Origin: Molossus alvarezi
Lineage: Eukaryota > Chordata > Mammalia > Chiroptera > Molossidae
Length of the DNA stretch: 64,000 bases
Direction: 5' to 3'
Assembly: GCA_037176705.1 (NCBI GenBank)
Contig: CM073886.1
Coordinates: 8,576,001-8,640,000, forward strand
Below the pieces are notes generated by a model. That model had not been told where the DNA came from. It made no database searches and saw only the letters and a list, made by a program, of their open reading frames with translations. This document shows, piece after piece, positions 9,891-18,995 of this stretch (the first letter of the stretch is position 1; each line of letters begins with the position of its first letter). The position numbers were made by a program, and so were the translations under genes.

Positions 9891-11689
9891 CTATTAAGTG
9901 GCACCCTCGAGCCGCTCCGTACTGGGAACGGTGCTGGTCCCTGCAGTGGGGTTTGCGGTGGTGGCATCTCAGCACTGGGAAAGAAAGGAGGGTTGGGCCG
10001 AGAGTCTGGCCTGACCCAGCGCTCTCCACAGCCTCCTGTGGCCACGCAACAAGCAGGCTGATGCCCCAAGCACAGCACGCCCGCAGCTGGGTTACTCCGC
10101 AGACCCGGCAAGCAGGCGTGTGTTCGCCTCCCTCTGCACAAAGAGGGTTCTCACCGTCTGGAGAAAAGCGAATGTGCCAAGTGTATGGACAGCAGCACTG
10201 TTGACAGTAAACAAACCCCAGGCACTCGCAGTCGGGGCTCCTCATCCTGCTTCCAAACTCAGAGGAAGGCCAGGCGGACACTGCACACGCGCAGCCCTCT
10301 GGGCGTGCATGTGTGTGCAGGGCTGCACGTGTGCACCCATGAGCTTTCCTGCTGCTGGAGCTCAGCCGAAACCAGGATTCAGGCTTGTCTGTGCGTCAAG
10401 AAAACAACGAGCTGCTGGGGCCGCAGCCCACCCCTCGGATCTGCTGCAGAGACCAGTCTACATGTGGCAAAGGAGCGGGGAAGACAGGACGGGCGGTTCG
10501 GGCAGATGACGGCAGCTGGACAACGGGTGTCCTCCCCGGGCCCCCAGTGTGTCCCCGGAAGGAGGCCCTCTCTCTTCACAAGTCTCTGAAGCCAGTAGGG
10601 CAGAAGCGGGGTGCTGGGCGACTGAGAGCCAGCCTGGGAACGAAGCCGACGCAGAGGAAAGGGGAGGGGAGTTGGGGAGGGGCCGATCCTGGCGCCGTCA
10701 CCGGTGGGGGTGGCAGCCGCTGTGTGTAGTGTCTGCAAGATGCAGCAGCGCCCTGGCGGCTGGAGCCCGGCTGTCAGTCGGGGTTCCTGTGACTCGCTGA
10801 TACCCCAGCCACTGTTCCCAGACTCCCCCAGACCCGAGCCATCACTGAGCAGACTGACACCTGGGGGGTGTAAAGGAAGCCACATTCCCAGGAAAGGAAG
10901 GTGATGGACCGCTGTAGGACCCACCAGCCACAAACACCCCACCCAGCCCAGGTTCCTCTGCCGTCAGATCCAGGGCCAGAGGCCAGCTGGGCCCCGCCTC
11001 ACCAGGCAGCCCTGAGCTCCGTACCTCCGGGGTTGGTCCAGGCCACGAAGGCGGCTTCTGCCTTGGTTCCCCCTTTGCTGTGACCCAGCCTGTCTCCCTG
11101 CCTGTGATAATAAGAAATATATACTTGGTCTTTGTCTCTAGTTCCTGACACAGGTCTCCTAGAGCCCTTGGCATTTCCTGAGTGACGTGGAGAGAGGAAC
11201 ACCTTTTGTTATTGATCATGAACCACTTTCAACCATACCAGATTATGCTAATGAGGTGACCCTTCCAGGACGGTGGCCGGTGGCCAGAGGAACCAACAAT
11301 GTGACTAGAGGTTCTCTCCCTCATCTGAGTCACCCTCTGCCCGCCGGGTCCCTGTATCTCAGAGTCCCTCCAGCTCTTGCTCATGCCCCTCGTGTCCTCA
11401 GGGATCAGGCCAGACTGGCCACAAACACCACATTGCCCTCATCTCCACATCTTTCTCCCGCAGAGACCCTCCCCCGCAACTTCCTCCTGTCTCCGTCCTT
11501 GCCCCGGCCAACGCCCCAGCGCAGCCGCCACTCCACCCGGGAGCCGATGCTTCTCTGGGCCGCTCACTGCCCCACTGTCCTCACAGACCCAGTCTCCAGT
11601 GCTCTGACCTCTTAGCAACCCACGGACCCCAGGGACTCAGATGCCTCCGATTCGGGCCTTTACAAACATCCACTCTTCAGAGTGACAAG
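9891..11689. other. Unassigned GC-rich sequence
   Basis: No gene, RNA or clear repeat. Many overlapping frames of 100-190 codons (longest 10379-10942 minus) lie here without domains. The segment is GC-rich with scattered CpGs but no compact island. Confidence 0.35.
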
Positions 11690-11785
11690 TGCCTTTTGTT
11701 GAACACCTACTATGTGCCCAGCACATTTACATGCCTCATGGTAGCTAACCCTCGAGCGAACCTGCAAAGCTAGTTCTATGACAGA
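11690..11785 (-). mobile_element. MIR SINE fragment
   Basis: Reversed MIR 3' half: GTTGAACACCTACTATGTGCCCAGCAC, followed by TTTACATGCCTCATGGTAGCTAACCCTC. The match fades after 11780. Confidence 0.75.
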
Positions 11786-11924
11786 CAGACACACAGCCCT
11801 TGCTGAGCCCTCTCTGCCTCTCCCTTGTTCACCGGAGCAGAGGGAGCCAGGGGAGCACGGATGTCATCTCGGGAAAATGTGAGATCTGGAAGAAAGTGCA
11901 AGTGCTTCCTCGCCATTGCGAAGC

Positions 11925-12065
11925 TCGTGGACAAGCCTCCTCTTCCCTCCGCCTAGAATACCTTTCCCCGATTCCCCATCTGCACAACTTCTCCTGCTCT
12001 GCAGCTCTCCTCAAAGGCAGCTTCCTCGAGAGCCCTAACCTTACTCTCCAACTTCGCCAGCATAT
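11925..12065 (+). mobile_element. L2 LINE fragment
   Basis: Sense-strand L2 phrases: CCTCCGCCTAGAATACC near 11946, TCTGCAGCTCTCCTCAAAGGCAGCTTCCTC near 11998. These match the usual L2 3' UTR with its 'cctggaatgc' and 'gaagccttccctgac' parts. Confidence 0.6.
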
Positions 12066-12544
12066 ATATCTTAGATGATCTGGCTGCTAATAGCAGACAT
12101 CTAAATAATACTGGGCAAACGTTAACAGTGGTGAACTGTGTCGCAAAGCATCCCAGAGGTGTAGCGAGCTTCCGGGACAGCCTGACAGCAGGTAAGCAAC
12201 GCAACACACATTTCTCAGCGCCCCTTCCGTGGTCTGTTCCATTTCCGCAGCCTTTCTCTTCGGGTTTACAACCACTGCCAGCAGCTCCCATAACCACCTA
12301 CTTCCAGGTTTAATCCAGAACAGGGGGGTTTCATTTTCTCAGTATTTCCAACAAATACCCCCAAAGCAAATGCGGTGGGCCTTCCCTGGCCAGGCTTGTG
12401 CACTGTGTTCACCACCATTCCGGTCGCTGTCATTAGAGCCAGTGAGAGCTCACCGATGGGGTGGAGGGACGGGCACCCCGACAGACGAGGCGAGGACATG
12501 CTGGGTACTATTATAAAGGGGGGAGACTAAACCAATGCTGGGAG
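12066..12544. other. Unassigned sequence between two L2 pieces
   Basis: No feature recognised. It may be diverged L2 or inserted DNA between the flanking L2 fragments. Confidence 0.3.
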
Positions 12545-12665
12545 GTGAAGAATCCATTGCTCTATGTCTATGCCTAGCACAGTGCCTGGCACCTGCTTGA
12601 TACATACGTGTTGAAGAAATAAATACATAAGTAAACCAGTGAACGAATGAATGAAGAGATCTGCC
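12545..12665 (+). mobile_element. L2 LINE 3' end
   Basis: TATGCCTAGCACAGTGCCTGGCACC at 12570, followed by a diverged version of the L2 end with GTTGAAGAAATAAAT and a GAATGAATGAA stretch at 12645-12656. L2 ends in such GAAT-type repeats rather than poly-A. Confidence 0.7.
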
Positions 12666-12974
12666 CACTTCCTGGGCTCAGAGGCCTCAGGGTTCATTGC
12701 AAGGCTGAGAAGGAGGCCAAACTGGTGGGTCCCGGGGTCCCCAAACCTTTGTTTAAACCAGATCAACATATCTCTTATCTGTTTTGCATTTAGGGGGAAA
12801 TATTAATAAGATTTCATTTGATGAAAGGGTTCTATTGTTTCAAAAATACATCTTTGGAAACCATTGCTGTGTTGGGGGGTAGGGGGGAATCAAGGCTTTG
12901 AAATTTTGAAGACCTGGAGTGAAATCCCACATTTTAATGGGTTTTAAGTCTAATAAGATCCAGACTCATTATGG
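12666..12974. other. Unassigned sequence
   Basis: Nothing recognised. It is moderately AT-rich with a G run near 12876-12888. Confidence 0.35.
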
Positions 12975-13390
12975 TCTACGAGGACCTGTGGTCTGGGCCC
13001 TGGTGTCTTCAGCCTCATCCCTCACCTTTCCCCTGACCGCAAGCAGCAGGCAGTGTGCCGATCGCCACCAGGAGTCCTCCCACTCTCCCCTTTCTTGTCA
13101 TGACTGGCTGCTTCTCCACCTTGACTCGTCTGTTCCATCGCGTCTCAGAGAGGCCTCCGGGACAGTCTGTCTACAGGAAATCTTCACCTCACCCCTCTCA
13201 GCTCCATGGATGTTTGCTTCTCAACTTGAATCATTTTAACAACTGGTCTCATGGCATTTTTAGTCTCCCCAACTAGACCATGTGTCCCACAAGGCAGAGA
13301 CTGTCTGTCTTGGTGGCCACTGTGTCCCCAAAGACCACACTTCCCAGCACAAAGTAGATCCTGATCTATATTTGTTGGTTGGGTAAGGAC
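12975..13390 (+). mobile_element. L2 LINE 3' region
   Basis: Sense L2: CTGGGCCCTGGTGTCTTCAGCCTCATC near 12993, a decayed middle, ACAAGGCAGAGACTGTCTGTCTTGG at 13290 and TTCCCAGCACAAAGTAGATCC at 13342. It ends in an AT-rich stretch with TATTTGTTGG. Confidence 0.72.
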
Positions 13391-14408
13391 AGCTGAACAA
13401 CATTGCCTGTAACCAACTGAACCTCTATTTTATCTTCTCTTTATTGGGGACAGCACGACCATCCTCAGAAAGTGATAGAGATTAATAAAATAACATTCAT
13501 GTGCAACACTCCTGGTGCTGGGGGGCCACATCAGTACCGGCCCCCTGCCTGCCCCCCAACTCTTTCTCAGGGGCCCAGCCAGGTGAGCCTCGCTTAGAAT
13601 TAAATTATGTTACAAACTGGGAGCCATCCTTTAGCTCTGAGGCTACGGGGGCCTGCACATCTGAACACAAACTGAAAAATTAATGCCCCTGAAAGGCACC
13701 ATCTCCCTCCCCAGGGACACACTGACCTCCTCGCCTGTCTGCGCAGCGGCAGATCCGAGCTCAGCTTAGAGGCCAGTGTGCCCGGGGCCCTGGGGCGCCA
13801 GCAGGACCTGGCATCTGGCTGGGAATCTCAGCATTGGTGAAGGAACAAGACGGGGTGAGCGCAAAGGTCCAGGGGGCCCTGCATCCAGTGTTAGAGCCTG
13901 TGACCCATTCCCCAGTCCCCGGAGAGTTGGCTCCAGACAGAGCTGGGTGGGGAGGGTGGAGGGAGAGGAGAGCCCCGTTGGACCATGGCTGGCGTCTTGA
14001 AGACTCAGCCCCCCAATGAAGAAGGCTCTCCCCACGGTACCTGCCCCTCTGGGTGCCTCGAACATGTCAGCGTCGTCCTCACTGCTAGGAACTTCCCTGG
14101 AGTAATCACGCATCCAGCGTGTGAACCATTTACCCGTTTTGGTTTTGCAAAAGTAGATGAGCTTGGGCAGATTGCCGATACCGTAGAACAGACACGTTTC
14201 CACCAGGCAGTGAAGAGCACCCCGTGGGGGGAGGCGGGGCCCCCGGAGCAGGGTGCCAGCCGCGGCTCCATCAGAAGCCGGGGACTCGATAGGATTGCTC
14301 AGCTTTGCTTCTTAACTACCAGACAGGAGGAGGGTTTTCCCAAATCCGAGCCTCACAGTGGCAGTGCACAGGACAGCTGAAAGTTTAAAATATATTCTTT
14401 TAAGATTA
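13391..14408. other. Unassigned sequence
   Basis: No gene or clear repeat. Short frames at 13766-14203 (minus) and 13985-14380 (plus) overlap one another and lack domains. Confidence 0.35.
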
Positions 14409-14523
14409 AACCAAAGAAGATGCATATATGCATAACCAACGGGCACATACAGCAGTGCGGGGAGAGCAGGAGCGGGGGGAGGTCCCCGGGGGAGGAGAGG
14501 GGGGCATCTGTAATACAACAATA
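14409..14523 (+). mobile_element. Short bat L1 3' end
   Basis: Sense-strand match to the young L1 3' UTR that is antisense at 4740 and 7195: GCATATATGCATAACCAACGGGCAC, a purine-rich block, then GCATCTGTAATACAACAATAAA with the polyadenylation signal. AAGATTA occurs on both sides (14402-14408 and 14524-14530) and may be a short target-site duplication. Confidence 0.68.
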
Positions 14524-14622
14524 AAGATTAGAAAGGAAAAGAACAGGAGACAGCAGAGATGTTACGGAGAAAGCCCGTATGTCACATCACCTATCTCTTC
14601 CCTATTTAAATACAAATGCACA

Positions 14623-14752
14623 TACTCGTGCACACACACGCACGCACACACACGCACACACATGCATACACACGCACACACACATGCACACACACGCACA
14701 CACACATGCACACACACGCACACACACGCATGCACACACACACGCATTTACG
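14623..14752. repeat. Compound CA/CACACG microsatellite
   Basis: About 130 bases of CA repeats broken by G and T at fairly regular spacing (CACACACACGCACACACATG-type units). The purine-pyrimidine alternation favours Z-DNA. Frames through it translate to meaningless His/Thr or Val/Cys strings. Confidence 0.97.
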
Positions 14753-15504
14753 CCATTGTCACCACCACCACCATTTATAACCCAGTATAAACACTTCAAG
14801 TCTTTAATAATAAAGTTAATCTATTTATAGATTCTTATCTTCCTGAAATTTTATGAAGCTATATTACCAATAATTTAGTTAATAAAATTTAAGGAAAACT
14901 CAGCCATTCACAGATTTTTAAAAATGCATTTAGACTCTCAGCATTATTAAAACAAACAAAATAAAAATAAAATAAACCCCTCAAGTTTATAACCAGAGAG
15001 GAAGAATATATACTTCCGATATCAGTAACCTAATCACAAGAACTACAACTCCTCAGACCCCTGTAACAGCAGAATACTTGGCACCCCCCACCCCCACGAT
15101 GTTGCAGAAGCCTGTGGGGTAGCAAGGAAGGAGCTATGGACCCTTCACCCCTGGGGAAAGAACCCAACAGAAAAGGATGGAAACCCCTTCATCAGGACTT
15201 TTCCTAAACCAGTTACAGCCACAATGGAGTCATTTATGCTAAGCCTCATGTCACCAAACTGAGACTTAACTACAATTTCAGCTTTCCCAGAAATAAAGTC
15301 TTAAAGCAATCAATCAGGAATCACCTAATCAATACTAGTGACATAATCCGCTGATAGATCCCTGCCGTTCCCATGAAGGAAAATGACTTGCGATAATCAT
15401 CCAGCCACTGTAGCTCCCCGGTTTCCACGTCCTTCTGGCTGGAAGCATCTTCCCCTTCGCCCGTGATGAACTTCGCGTGCCCACGATTGCTGTTCTCACT
15501 GGAA
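14753..15504. other. Unassigned AT-rich sequence
   Basis: No gene. The left 300 bases are strongly AT-rich and the rest is mixed. Nothing is recognised until the inverted L1 part begins near 15505. Confidence 0.35.
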
Positions 15505-15828
15505 ATGTGTGCATCTTAATCCCTTCCTCTTCTTCACCCAGTCCCCCAACCCCGGAATCCCCTCCCATCCGGCAAGCATCAAAATGTTCTCTGTATCTAT
15601 GAGTTTGTTTCTGTTCTGTTTCATTGTTTATTTGGTTTTTAGATTCCACATATGGGTGGGGTCACGCGCAGCCACCTTTCTCTGTTATTTTGCTCGGCAT
15701 GGTGCCCCTGAGGTCCATCCATGCTGTTGTAGACAGCGAGAGAGTACCTTCTTTCTCACGGGTGCATGGTGTTTCCTCGTGTGTATGTACCACATCTTTA
15801 TCCACTGCCTCTCTGTGGGTACTAGACT
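15505..15828 (-). mobile_element. Inverted 5' part of an L1 insertion
   Basis: Reverse-strand L1 ORF2 tail and 3' UTR. In reverse it reads GATAAAGATGTGGTACATAC, then CATGGATGGACCTCAGGGGC, CATATGTGGAATCTAAAAACC, ACTCATAGATACAGAGAACA and GTTGGGGGACTGGGTGAAG. The minus frame at 15662-15883 is a broken remnant of the ORF2 end. It stops abruptly at about 15828, where the terminal L1 segment begins in the opposite orientation. Confidence 0.85.
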
Positions 15829-15945
15829 TGTCAGGGTGATCATTTTGTGAGTTATATAAATGTCTCATCACTGTGTAGTACACCTGAAACTAACAATATT
15901 GTATATCAACTGTAATGCAAATTTTTAAATAAATAAAATAAGAAC
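15829..15945 (+). mobile_element. Terminal L1 3' end of the same insertion
   Basis: Sense-strand L1 terminus: TAAATGTCTCATCACTGTG, then TACACCTGAAACTAACAATA and TTGTATATCAACTGTAATGC, ending in an A-rich tail with AAATAAATAAAATAAG. It joins the inverted segment at about 15828, the pattern left by twin priming. Confidence 0.85.
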
Positions 15946-16183
15946 TAAACAATAAATACAATATGCTTTTTTATATATAAGGTCAAGGATCGTTGATTCG
16001 GTCCAAAGCGGAGCAGCCCGAGAGTGGAGAGGGAGGGAGCGGATGGCAGCACAGGAGGAGGTGAAGGAGAAGAGGGAAGAGGGACAGGACCAGGAGAGAG
16101 CGAGAGCCCACGCGGATGGGGTGTGGGCAGCACTAGCTCTCGGTCAGCACTGGGGTTGGGCTGGGCTGGAGCGAGGGCTCTGG

Positions 16184-16300
16184 CGGTGGTTCCCAGCCTA
16201 GTGACATCACTACCACCTGGGAGAGTTTTATGAAGCCAATATCAGGGACCCACCACCCAGAGATCATGACTCCAGTGGTGGCCGGGAGTGTTCCTCAAAG
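16184..16300. mobile_element. MER5-like hAT DNA transposon remnant
   Basis: The left end GGTGGTTCCCAGCC resembles the MER5A/Charlie inverted repeat. CACTACCACCTGGGAGAGTTTTATGA and GGGACCCACCACCCAGAGATC follow in the right order. The right end is too worn to define. MER5 elements are non-autonomous hAT-Charlie relics. Confidence 0.65.
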
Positions 16301-16825
16301 CATCTGGCATCCGGGACTCACGAAGAAGGTTCAGAGACGCGTGGCACAGTGAGGGACAGCAGGCGCCCTGAGCAGGCCGTCCTCTGGCCTCCCACGCACT
16401 GGCGAGGGGCAGACCTCAGCCTCAAAATCAGAGGGTCTGCACCAATTCCCAGAGAGTACAGAGAGGGGCCCGAACTCAGAACGTAAATCGCCTGGACTGA
16501 CTTCCTTAGCAGAGGGCCTGGCTGAGCTGGGCCGACTCCTAAGAAGCCTCCAGTCCGTGCCGGTGCAGCGGGGTGCCCTGGGACGCGCACCACCGCTGGG
16601 ACACGCCTGCTCGGTGCTCGGGGGCGCTGAGTGGACTCCGCCCTTGCGCCTCATTCTCCGTGGCAGCTGCTGTGAGGACGGGCCGCATTCCGAGAGAGGC
16701 CCAACGGACCGGTTCCCTCTGCACCCAGTGAGGAAACAGCCTTCGGAAAGACAGTGTCACTCTTAAATGAGATTTTGAGCTTCCAAATAAAATTAAATTC
16801 CTAAGTATTAGGTAAGCAGGCCAAA

Positions 16826-16826
<1 letters not shown>
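16301..16826. other. Unassigned GC-rich sequence
   Basis: No gene or repeat recognised up to the GT tract. Overlapping frames on both strands lack domains. Confidence 0.35.

Positions 16827-16858
<32 letters not shown>
16827..16858. repeat. (TG)16 microsatellite
   Basis: Sixteen uninterrupted TG units, followed to about 16926 by mixed alternating purine-pyrimidine sequence (ATACATATATGCACACAC and similar). The whole 100 bases is prone to Z-DNA. Confidence 0.98.
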
Positions 16859-16861
<3 letters not shown>

Positions 16862-16926
16862 ACATATATGCACACACATATAACATATCCACATGCATGC
16901 ATGTGTGTGCGTATATATACATATAT

Positions 16927-17390
16927 GAACTGTCATGATGTTTACTTTGGTGGAACTCATCAGTGGCTCGAAGGAAACGTCCTCTTCGGGCCTCCACCCC
17001 CTGCACACGCACACAGCTCCAGCCTGGGGAAAGAGAGCAGCATCAAGAACCCTTTTCACGGCATTTCCTGGGGGGCGAGCAGGAACAAACAGGCCCCTTT
17101 CCCAGGTGAGCACGTTAAGGTGCCCGAGGTGAACCGACTCATTACCGGCTCCTCTGAGCTCTAGCCCTGCTCAGCCCTACCTCTTGCTCAAAGCCAGACT
17201 TCACTTCCGTTTCAGGAGTCAGGTCAATTTTCAGGGTGTCTGAAGAGGAAAAACACAGCGTCTCAGAAACCGTGCTCATTCCTCTGTCCGGCGTCACCTT
17301 CGCTCCTGGTGAGCATGGGCTGCAAGGACTGGCGGGAAATCAAGGGTATAGAAGCGGAACATGCGGCGGCCTGCCTCCGCCTCCGCCGTG
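16927..17390. other. Unassigned sequence
   Basis: Nothing recognised apart from the CTCF-like motif that follows at 17391. No frame here has a recognisable domain. Confidence 0.35.
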
Positions 17391-17409
17391 ACCACCAGGG
17401 GGAGCGCTA
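17391..17409 (+). promoter_or_regulatory. CTCF-like motif
   Basis: ACCACCAGGGGGAGCGCTA contains CCACCAGGGGGAG, one base from the CTCF core CCASYAGRKGGCR. It lies in unique-looking, CpG-containing sequence and not in a recognised SINE. Binding is inferred from the motif only. Confidence 0.45.
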
Positions 17410-17489
17410 ACCCAACCCCGTTCCTGCCCCTGCCGGGCCTGGCCAAGTCTGGCTACAAAGCCCCTGTTGTCATCTCCCTAAGCTGATAG

Positions 17490-17745
17490 CAATGATTCAT
17501 AGGACTCACCATATGCCAGGTGCCACATGAGGTCCATCATTAATTTATTAATTCATTTATCCAACAATTATTGATTGAAAACCTACCAGTTGTCAGGCAC
17601 TGTTCTGAAGATTTTTTATGAATTATTTCATGGACTTCTCATTTTGAAAGTATCGGCTCCATTTCAGGGGTAGGGAGACAGGTGTCATGCCTGTGGCTTG
17701 CACAGAATAGCACCAGGAGGAAGCAGGATTCACACTCAGGTCCAC
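17490..17745 (-). mobile_element. MIR SINE fragments
   Basis: Two adjoining reversed MIR pieces. The first has CACCATATGCCAGGTGCCAC near 17508. The second has GAAAACCTACCAGTTGTCAGGCACTGTTC near 17577, a decayed core and GGAAGCAGGATTCACACTCAGG near 17719. Confidence 0.72.
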
Positions 17746-17984
17746 TGTGTCATAAGTCCCCAGACATAACCAGTGCCCTTGTGGTCTTACCCGTCCCTCA
17801 CCCAAGGCCAAGCCTGCATCCTCTGTCCTGGGATCACCTGGCACACCTCAGATCACCTTGTTCAGTGGACAAAGCTGCCCAGATAACCCTCGGCTCCTGA
17901 TCAGAAGAATCCACAGAATCGCCTGAAATGAGAAACCGCTACCACCCCATGGAGACAATACAGAGACAGGAAGGCAATGGGGAA

Positions 17985-18260
17985 CAGTGAAGACAGAGAG
18001 AGAGGGAGAGAGAGAGGAAGAGATGGGAAGAGATATTAAAAACAGAAGAGGAGAGCAGAGAAGGCTGGGGAGAGGAGAGGGAGCCACAGGGAGGGGGATG
18101 AGAACAGGTGAGACAGGAAAAACAGAGACACAGAGACGGGCTCTGTTAGGGAATCAGAGAGGAGGAGGGAAGAGAGAAGCAAAAAAAAAACAAAACACAC
18201 ACACACACAAAGAGGCAGCCAGCAAGAGGAGAGGAGGGAGAAGAGAGGCAATGAAACATA
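17985..18260. repeat. Purine-rich (GA-type) tract with a CA block
   Basis: The plus strand is nearly all purine with many GAGA and GGAGA units, and has an A10 run at 18181-18190 followed by (CA)8-9 near 18197-18210. Long purine strands of this kind can form triplex structures. Confidence 0.85.
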
Positions 18261-18266
18261 CCCCAC

Positions 18267-18350
18267 CTCACACACGCACACACGCGCACACGTACACACA
18301 TGTGCGCACGCATGCATACATGTGCGCACACGCACACATGCACACGCGCT
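18267..18350. repeat. Compound CA/CG microsatellite
   Basis: CACACACGCACACACGCGCACACGTACACAC-type alternation to about 18350. It is Z-DNA prone and leads straight into the CpG-rich patch. Confidence 0.92.
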
Positions 18351-18860
18351 GCAGTGGCTGGTCTGCCCCTGCAGTTCCGGGGGGCAGCGGCTGAGAGCAG
18401 CCTTCCGAGCCGCCCCGCCCGCGGGCTGAGCCGGGCGAAGGAGATGACTATCAGACGCTGCTCTGTCAAGGAGCCGGTTCCCAAGGTAAAATTGATTTTG
18501 TGTGTTTGTTTGTTCTGACCTTGACTCTCCCACTGTGAGGCCTGAGAGGAGCCTTGTACCACCGGGAGCCACGAATGTGTCAGCGCGGCAGCTGGATTGG
18601 GGCCAGAACCAGCCGCGGACCCGCGTGCCTCGCCCACGGAGCGGGTCTGCCAGGGACCCGGCCAGCTCGGCCGGCAGGGCCACAGGCGGTCCGCAGTCAG
18701 GAGCAGGGATCTAAGGAGAAGTGAGGAGCCTCAGAGGAGACAGGAGAGAGGTGGGCGGGCTGCATGGCTGAGAGGCCGCCCCGGGGAACTGTGGCCGCGG
18801 GAGACCGGCTCTCACGGACGTTGCCGTCGGCAGCATTTTCGCCTCTTAGTGCTGACCCGC
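18350..18860. promoter_or_regulatory. CpG-island-like patch
   Basis: GC-rich sequence with dense CpGs: 11 in 18361-18480 and about 18 in 18541-18700 by hand count. An AT-richer break lies at about 18485-18530. No transposon is recognised in it. GC boxes of the CCCGCCC type occur near 18414. No TATA box or convincing exon is seen, so promoter activity is only a possibility. Confidence 0.4.
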
Positions 18861-18995
18861 GCTAAGCATTTACATCATTCAGTCCCTACTTCAAGCCCGT
18901 GAGCTTGCACAGACCTTCTGTCCATTCTCGTGAGGACGCTGAGGCTCGGAGGGCTTCCCCAAGGCCACCAGCTCTCCGTGACTCCACGTCCATCC
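18850..18995 (-). mobile_element. MIR SINE fragment
   Basis: Reversed MIR core: GCTAAGCATTTACATCATTCAGTCC near 18861, then GAGGACGCTGAGGCTCGGAGGG near 18931 and AAGGCCACCAGCTC near 18961. Confidence 0.7.

Noticed and set aside
15335..15649. A 104-codon minus frame with QINNETEQKQTHRYREHFD
   Set aside because: This is translation of the L1 3' UTR in reverse (ACTCATAGATACAGAGAACA region), not a protein.
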